From positions 2,777,001-2,841,000 of the forward strand of contig BSDZ01000004.1 of the NCBI GenBank assembly GCA_030268105.1: DNA of 64,000 bases, written 5' to 3'. A program made the translations under genes and the position numbers. This document shows positions 57,253 through 64,000 of the stretch, piece by piece (position 1 is the first letter of the stretch; each line of letters starts with the position of its first letter). Source of the DNA: Volvox africanus. Lineage: Eukaryota > Chlorophyta > Chlorophyceae > Chlamydomonadales > Volvocaceae. The notes beneath the pieces were generated by a model that was given only the letters and a program-made list of their open reading frames with translations, did no database searches and was not told where the DNA came from.

Positions 57253-57675
57253 TGTTGTATATGGTACCCACGAAGGGTGGTATCAAAAGATACCGGTTGT
57301 TGTGCCAGAGCCCGATTAAGTAGAGCCGCCGACTAGGTCGTACTTGAGAGACCATAAGGCCTCGAACCGGGCGTGACCTTCAGAAGTCACCACTACAACC
57401 CGAGATTCAGTGAACCAGGAACCAGATGTTCCACCATTTACCATTCAGGCGGTAAATGGCCCATTCCATACAGGTTATGGAGTAACCGACAGGTTCGGAT
57501 GTTTCAGGAAGTCGGTTAGTATTGGTCGTCGACAGCCGAGACCAAATCCACAAATCGAATGCCAGATGGAAACATGAAACAGTTAATATGATAATTAAAT
57601 ATATTATATTATAAAATAATAAACAGATAATTATTATATCTTAATGAATTACCGAAATGCATTAAGGATACAACA
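57253..57675 (-). repeat. Element B 5' LTR
   Basis: 423 bp, one observed difference from the 3' LTR. The primer-binding site TGGTAGCGAGACC (plus coordinates 57237-57249) starts a few bases inside, consistent with a Met-type tRNA primer. Confidence 0.95.
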
Positions 57676-57680
57676 TCTGT

Positions 57681-58091
57681 TTTGACAACCAAGCAAGCAA
57701 CCTCAAAGGGCCTATGAATTTGCGGCTTTCTATGCCCCGAAGAAGACTTGTTTCCGGCTTCCTTGAAGCCGAGAAATGGGCGGGGATCCCAATATCTGCC
57801 CCGTGTGATAGACTTTTAGGTATATAGCAGTTAGAAATTGATTGAGGATTACAGGTGCATTCACACCGCTCACACAAAAATAACACACACATAGTGGCCA
57901 GCATGCAGGGCGCATGAACTGCAATAGTTGGGAGTTCTAATTTTCCCCAAGCAATTTAATGGTTTGCGTGGCGTGGCAAAGCGTTGAGACAACGTTGTTA
58001 TTATGCACCGCAGGTTCAATGTATAATTATAGGCTAAGCTGATGTTTATCTAGGCTAAAGCGTGAGAAGGAGAGGTTTGAATGTTGCATTG
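57681..58091. other. Spacer between elements B and C
   Basis: About 410 bases with no recognisable gene or repeat. It ends with CATTG at 58087-58091, which would be the left target duplication of element C. Confidence 0.5.
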
Positions 58092-58921
58092 TGTTGTGCT
58101 ACGGTTCGTTTCCCGCCGATGCGTAGGTCGATGCGACCCTACGAGGCGAAGTGTTATCTTGATGAACGCATGAATGACTATTGCATATGAATGAACCTGC
58201 ATGATATAGATGTATTCGCATACATTTATATATGCATTTGGCATGTTATCATTATCCATCGCGACATCGCATCATGGCAAATCCGCCTAGCATGCATGAA
58301 ATACCGAATCATTGAAGTGGGCATTATGCTCGTGCTATGAAACGATAAGTAATATTATTTGATATAATATTACTTCATTACAGCACACGTTGAGAGCGCC
58401 GCACTCGTCGCGATGCATGCCTTGCAACCGAATAGCGTTATTCGGACCCTTGCATCATGCGAATGCTGGAAAGGCTTATACGTTGTTATGCGTAGACATT
58501 GCCTAATCGCAGTAGGGTTGTCACACTTAGGATCGGCCTCCTAGTGTGAATCGTACGGCATTGCGATGCTGCGAGTATAACAGATGCGAGGACGGCTAAG
58601 AGAAAGACATTCGATACCGGAGAACACTCGTGTGTTCTTCACTATTATTACTATACGCCATTCTACTTAGCCCGAGCTAAGCCTAAACTTCGCTATTCAC
58701 CGCCGCGTGATGATTGCTTGCTTCCGGCGCTGACGGTGATTACGTCCATTGCACCGCTTCGATCTGTAAGACTGTAAGTTATATCTCTTCTTGTTTGAAG
58801 TCTTCCGCTGTCTCTGTTTGCTCGTGCTTGTCTTGCTGTACTTGCAAGTGCTCGCGCATCAGTGTCGAAAGCCTTCAGACGCGCAGATACTTATGAGCAA
58901 ACACGAAGGAGAGGTACAACA
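58092..58921 (+). repeat. Element C 5' LTR
   Basis: TGTTGTGCTACGGTTCG...GAGGTACAACA. It diverges from the element A LTR by substitutions and small indels. Hairpins are preserved, some by paired changes (58428-58445 and 58522-58548). Confidence 0.93.
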
Positions 58922-59387
58922 AATTGGTATTGAGACAGGTTCGTTGCCTAACTGTCTCTCTTTGTCCAATCGGAAGTAGGTTCTTTCTATGGCGAGTTCC
59001 AGCGACGAACCACGAGGACCGCTAGATACTTTTGCCGAAGACCTAGGCCGCGCCATTTTGGACGCCGCCGCTTCCGGTTTGTAATTGTTTAATTGCTTTT
59101 GCTTAGATTGCTGCACTTGTTGTGTAAGTGTACACTCTGAGTCGCAGGTAATCTCAGTGCACCGGCATTGCTTGCCGCGGTGACTGAGACCGGCTTCCGT
59201 CCGGACCATTTGGCGACTCTCATCGCCCAAACTACGGAGATCAGGACTCAGCTGGGCAAGTACTTGCTGAGTTTACTGAATCTTCTCAAGAGTACTGTCA
59301 GTAGGCTCACCGAATCGCTTTGTACTCTTGCCTTTGGGATAGAAGTCGGCTTCTATTACGCAAACCTAGGGTATCGCTTCATGCTCC

Positions 59388-60623
59388 ATGTCCGTGGAAC
59401 ACGACGATACGCCGCACACTAGCCTAGCTAGCCAACCCGATTTTGTTGTGGCTGCTAGAGCTCCGGATAGAGGTCTTGAGACTGTTGGCGCGCGAGCCAC
59501 TCAAGAGCCCCTTGTCCTTCAGACCCCTGCTCACTTAATTGTGCCGCATTCAGCAGTTAACACCAACATGGACAACACTGCTGGACCAAGGGTTCTGCCA
59601 TTACCTCAAGCTCGAGGGCACGATAACATCCCTGAGGTGATGAGATTGTCAATTCCCGTTCCTAGGCTCAATATCTCGCTGACTGAAAAGACACCAGGAC
59701 ATAGCATAGCCGATGCAACTCGTGCGTACGTGCGTGGCGCTAAAAAGTATCTCCAGGCTGTTCATGGTGGCGATAATGATGGTATCAGGTGTCTCTTCGT
59801 TGGTAACACCCTCGAGGGCTCAGCGAAGGACTGGTATCGTGAATGGACCACCGCCCAGGGCGACTATACTTTTGACGAGATGATCGCCACTTTGCTCGCA
59901 CGGTTCGCTACTGAGGTTCAAGCACGTGATGTGGAGGCTCGTAAGGTTTTGGCAGCCGGTAGCTGCCACATGCGTCGGGGTGAAAATGTACCTGCGTACC
60001 AGTCACGCTTCGAAGCACTTGTGACCCCCATTGCTGATCTCACCGAAACCGAGCGTGTCTTTTGGTTTAAGCGAGGCCTGACAAAACTTTTGGCTAAATG
60101 GTGCGCTACTGACTTGGCTGGGGTGCCGATCAAGTCGTATGATGCCTTGGTCACTTTTGCTAAGGGCACGGAGATACGACTCCTTGCCAGTGAGGAAGAA
60201 GTCAAGTCTGTCCCTCGTGCAAATGCCGTGCAAGTGCAGGATCCGCTTGGGGAAGCTGTAGCTCTCGACCAGGAACTCGGAGCGACCTGCCCCATGCCTA
60301 CTGCCGCGACGCGACGCAGCAACCGGCAACGCCAGGCGCGCGGGGGCGCTAGCTCGGGTGTCCGCGGGTCAGGAGGAGCAGGTCCGAGCTCGGACCCGGC
60401 TAAGAGCAGGAAGCGTGGTGGTGCGCCGTCGTCGGCAGCCGCACAGCGCTCTGACCCCAATGCGAAGCGGACTCGCACGGATGACTTGTTTATGCCTAAA
60501 TGGAATTGCAATCGTTCCAAATTCGAGCGTCGGAAAGCGGCCAATGTTTGTCTACGGTGCACGGAGAGTCATCGTACGAAGGATTGCCCGTTACTGCCAC
60601 CGTTTGTACCTCAGCCGAAATAG
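59388..60623 (+). CDS. Element C gag
   Basis: 411 residues, same length as element A gag and intact. It shares the Retrotrans_gag core (EGSAKDWYREWTTAQGDYTF, then YQSRFEALVTPIADLTETER). The zinc knuckle, CLRCTESHRTKDC, has the same shortened CX2CX3HX4C spacing. The ORF ends with TAG at 60621-60623, followed by GGG-CTT-GCC exactly as in element A. Confidence 0.92.
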   Translation: MSVEHDDTPHTSLASQPDFVVAARAPDRGLETVGARATQEPLVLQTPAHLIVPHSAVNTNMDNTAGPRVLPLPQARGHDNIPEVMRLSIPVPRLNISLTEKTPGHSIADATRAYVRGAKKYLQAVHGGDNDGIRCLFVGNTLEGSAKDWYREWTTAQGDYTFDEMIATLLARFATEVQARDVEARKVLAAGSCHMRRGENVPAYQSRFEALVTPIADLTETERVFWFKRGLTKLLAKWCATDLAGVPIKSYDALVTFAKGTEIRLLASEEEVKSVPRANAVQVQDPLGEAVALDQELGATCPMPTAATRRSNRQRQARGGASSGVRGSGGAGPSSDPAKSRKRGGAPSSAAAQRSDPNAKRTRTDDLFMPKWNCNRSKFERRKAANVCLRCTESHRTKDCPLLPPFVPQPK

Positions 60624-63600
60624 GGGCTTGCCCGGGTTCCTGTGGAGGGGACACCGCCTGGGATTTCTGAACTAACGCATGGTCGGTGGTCATCCTTACG
60701 GCCAGCCGTGAAGGCATTGTTGCCTTGCGTACTTGGACACATCGAGCGAGTCATTGCGCGACGCATCACGCTTGACGGACGCACGGGACTTCTCTGCTTC
60801 GATCCGTTGTGTAATTTGTTTACACCTCGCCATCCCCTGTCGTCTATCGATCTGTTTAACCACGTGGTTTTGTTCATCCCCTCGTCTCTGTGTGAGATGT
60901 CGGAACAGTTGGCCGTTTATAGGAGATGTAGGCGTCAATATCCAGGCACCGCCGCATGTGTATTACTCCCCACTTTCTGTCGGCGCAAGGCAGAGGCATC
61001 GTTAAGGGGTATGCGGCGTGTCCACCGGTTCGAGCCGGGCACCGTTTTGTTTAATGGTGTGGATCGGGAGGGTATGCTGGCTCCGTGGCCAGGCACATCC
61101 TACTCGGTTGACGTTTGGTACGAAGCTCCTGATGAGGGTGCCGTAGGTTACGGACCCGCCCTAAGTGCACTAACGTTATCTGCTGGGCAGTCGCTCATAG
61201 ATAACCGTGTCCCAGTGGTTCAGATAAGTTTGAATGGCCATACTCTGAAGGCACTTGTTGACACCGGTGCCAGCGACGACTTCATCTCTGTCGCAGAGGT
61301 GCATGCGCTGGGGTTGACCCCAGAGTCGTCTGATTGTCCACAGGTTACCCTTGCTGACGGGGGTAAGCATCCCATCGTGGGCAGGATTACCCTTAGCCTA
61401 TCGATAGGCCCTTTGCGTGTTGTGACCCGGCCGTACGTGCTGCAGGACTTAGCAGAGACTGCACCGTACATAATGGGGTCTTCGACATTACGACAGTACC
61501 GCGCGCGCATCGACATGGAGACCGCAACCCTGCATATGTGCAAGGGTACTCTGTCGATTAAGGTACCTTTCCTGTCGTTCGAACATGTCACACCAAAGGA
61601 GGGAAAAGCTGAGGCGGTGCCTATGATTAATTTTGCTGTGACCGCAATGGCTGCATGAATCGAACCAGAGCTACTCGGGTGTAAGGAGGCCGTCCGTTTG
61701 TTACGGAAGGGTGCCCACGGACTGCTTTTGAGGCCGCAGGTGGGCTGTTGTGCCACTGCGCAGATTTCTGTCGATCCTGAGGTTGAGGCCCTACTGTCGC
61801 AGTATGAGGACGTCTTTAAAGATATCCCTGGCCTACCACCTATGCGTCCTGTTGATCACACAATCCCTCTCATGCCTGGAGCGCAGCCTACGGCCCGGCC
61901 AATGTACAGGTTGAGTCCATTGGAGCTGGACGAGGTGAAGCGCCAGGTGACGGATTTGCTCGCGAAGGGTATGATACGCCCCAGCACATCCCCGTATTCT
62001 GCACCGATTTTGTTTGTCGGTAAGAAGGATGGGACCTTGCGCATGTGCATCGATTACCGGGGGTTGAATGTGAGTACGGTGAAAAATCGCTACCCTTTGT
62101 CACGCGTTGACGACCTGTTGGATAAGCTGAAGGGATCAGCTTATTTTTCCTCAATTGACTTGCAACAGGGCTATAATCAGATCCGCATTGCTGCCTCTGA
62201 TATCCCGAAAACCGCTTTTCGGACTCCCTTCGGTCACTTCGAGTATACGGTCCTATCGTTTGGTTTGACTAATGCCCCTGCGACGTTTCAGGCGGTTATG
62301 GACCGAATGTTTAGGCCGTTTATCGACAGGTTCGTTGTTTGCTACCTGGATGACATCTTGGTATATTCTAAGACGCGCGAGGAGCACTTGGAGCATCTTC
62401 GGCTCGTGCTCGACGTTATGAGGCGGGAGCAATTGTTTCCTAAACGCGCCAAATGCTTTTGGGCGCAGCCTCAGGTGGAATATTTGGGCCACATTGTGTC
62501 GGCCACTGGTGTGAAGATGGACCCGCGGAAGGTCGCCGTGGTTTGCGATTGGCCCGCGCCTCAGAACCTCACGGAGCTGCGTAAGTTCCTTGGCTTGACC
62601 AATTATTTCCGAAAGTTCATTGAAAAATATTCCATCATTGCGGCCCCGCTTACTAACTTAACTCGCAAAGGCGTTTTCGTTTCGCTCGAGTCGTGGACGT
62701 CGCAATGCCAGCGGGCATTCGAAGAGCTCAAACGAAGATGTCACCCTTGCATTCCCTGATTACTCGTTGCCGTTTCGTGTTGAGGTAGTGTCTGATGCCT
62801 CAATATTTGGAAGCGGCGCTGTATTGTTACAGGAAGGGCGACCGATCGCCTTCACGAGTAAGAAGTTTTCTGGTGCGGAGATTCGCTACACCACCGGGGA
62901 ACAGGAGCTTCTGGCAGTGCTGCATGCTTTAAAGGAATGGCACTGTTACCTCGAGGGACGCCCATTTACTTTAAAGACTGACCACAAGCCCCTAACGTTT
63001 TTGCAAAGCGTTCCGACGTTGAACCGCCGTCAGGCTAGGTGGATGGAATACCTAGCTAGGTTCGACTGCACCTGGGAGTACATTTCTGGTAAACTGAATA
63101 TTGCCGATGCTCTCAGTCGACATCCGTCGCTACACGCTGCAATTTTAGCAGCGCCCGTCGTGCGACCGCATAACGAGGAGGTGCCGATCGCGATGGGCCT
63201 CGCGGAGCGGTTAAAGGTTGCCTACAACGCAGATGCCTGGTTCTCGGAGCCGGCTAATGTAGAAAACCTTCGCAAGCAGAATGGCCTTTGGCTACGGACG
63301 GAGGGTGCAGCTACGCAAATCGTCGTTCCGAATGACGACGCGCTACGCTACGACATTCTTGCGCGGTTCCACGAGGACCCGTTAGCAGGACACCCTGGTA
63401 GCAAGCGATTGATCGACTTGGTGCAACGTTCCTTTTGGTGGCCTCGTTTGGCTAAGGATGCAGCGAACTTCGTCCAGACATGCAGTCTGTGCCAGCACAA
63501 TATGGCTTTGTCCGGTAAGGGCCATGGGTTGTTGCAACCGTTGCCTGTCCCGGATGCGCCTTGGGAAAGTGTTTCCATGGACTTCGTAGTCGCGCTGCCC

Positions 63601-64000
63601 AAAACTGAGGGGGGATATGATGCGGTGTTCGTAATGGTCGATCGCCTGACTAAGATGGTCCACCTAGCACCATGCACATCGTCCTGCACAGCTGAACAAA
63701 CCGCACGTTTGTTTTTCGACAATGTGGTTCGGTTACACGGGGTTCCCAAAAATGTGATCTCGGACCGCGGTGGGCAGTTCACGTCTAAGTTTTGGGAAGC
63801 GCTCTGCAAGCTAGTTGGCATGCGTGTCAACCTGAGCACAGCGTACCACCCGCAGACTGATGGTCAAACCGAACGCACAAACCGCACGTTGGGTGATATG
63901 TTGCGCAATTATGCTGGTCGCACACCACTCGTTTGGGATACATATTTGACTGCGGCAGAATTCGCGCTTAACAATGCTGTTAACCGCTCTACAGGCAAAA
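60624..64000 (+). pseudogene. Element C pol, broken and incomplete
   Basis: In frame after the gag TAG, the pre-protease domain and the protease ([13 protein letters not shown]) are present. A TGA at 61656-61658 then stops the frame at a point where element A has CGA. RT continues in the same frame with YLDDILVYS intact. An 11-bp deletion near 62735 then shifts the frame, between two CGA triplets that suggest a microhomology deletion. RNase H and integrase motifs continue in the shifted frame ([36 protein letters not shown]) to the window edge. Other changes (for example CQHN for CQRN in the integrase finger) are also visible. This copy cannot make a functional pol. Confidence 0.9.

Larger units (their letters stand above)
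43053..57675 (-). mobile_element. Gypsy element B (chromodomain Ty3/Gypsy), interrupted by element A
   Basis: Two 423-bp LTRs (43053-43475 and 57253-57675) differ at one position that I can see (G at 43196 versus C at 57396, approximately). The outer flanks 43048-43052 and 57676-57680 are both TCTGT, the 5-bp target duplication. Without the nested element A and its duplication, B is about 7,145 bp. It has a primer-binding site next to the right LTR (57237-57249), gag, then pol with protease, RT, RNase H, integrase and chromodomain, and a polypurine tract (43476-43489). Confidence 0.95.
58092..64000 (+). mobile_element. Gypsy element C, decayed relative of element A, truncated by the window end
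   Basis: An 830-bp 5' LTR (58092-58921), primer-binding site TGGTATTGAGA (58925-58935), leader, gag and most of pol are visible. The sequence is close to element A throughout, but pol carries a nonsense codon (61656-61658) and an 11-bp deletion near 62735. The window ends within the integrase, so the 3' LTR and right duplication are not visible. Confidence 0.93.

Noticed and set aside
57077..57319. 80-codon plus-strand open frame crossing into the element B LTR
   Set aside because: Antisense to element B and crosses its LTR edge; no motif.

Overview
The window looks like nuclear DNA of a green alga, most likely a volvocine or other chlamydomonadalean chlorophyte. The evidence is a plant-type MOR1/XMAP215 gene cut into about 46 very short exons with canonical GT..AG introns, TGTAA motifs at transcript and element 3' ends, a secreted GIN-type (DUF2807-like) beta-helix gene, and a mix of L1-type LINE, tRNA-derived SINE and chromodomain Ty3/Gypsy elements. 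There are no bacterial operons, CRISPR arrays or rRNA genes.

Layout. 1-3158: no convincing gene, but a degenerate minisatellite and short tandem repeats. 3159-15625 (minus): one microtubule polymerase gene with five TOG domains and the plant-type C-terminal region. 15626-21296: mostly unassigned, with a striking perfect 70-bp inverted repeat at 17415-17561 and one possible small secreted-protein ORF. 21297-27010 (minus): an intron-rich secreted GIN/DUF2807-like gene whose first five introns can be placed with consistent phase. 27011-28320: no gene seen. 28320-35674 (plus): a nearly full-length L1-type LINE with ORF1, an ORF2 carrying one in-frame stop, and a C-terminal PCNA-binding-like motif. 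35675-43052: a repeat-rich patch holding an orphan F5/8C lectin-like exon, a SINE, four copies of a 100-bp TG...CA element (two with perfect 5-bp target duplications), a second LINE 3' end, a divergent LTR and older repeat fragments.

43053-57675 (minus): Gypsy element B, with 423-bp LTRs and TCTGT target duplication. Inside its integrase gene sits complete Gypsy element A (44388-51860, plus, 825-bp LTRs, GTGGA duplication). 58092 to the window end (plus): element C, a decayed relative of A that runs off the window.

How the parts fit. The two host genes serve microtubule growth (MOR1) and probably the cell surface or matrix (GIN gene). Everything right of about 28.3 kb is retroelement. The most interesting signals are in the Gypsy elements. 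In all three copies gag and pol lie in the same frame, separated only by a TAG codon in a similar context, which suggests programmed readthrough. An additional conserved domain lies between gag and protease and recalls a degenerate Dam-methylase-like domain. The A-type LTRs contain hairpins with compensatory base changes between copies. All functional calls come from reading the sequence by eye; no database search or folding program was run.
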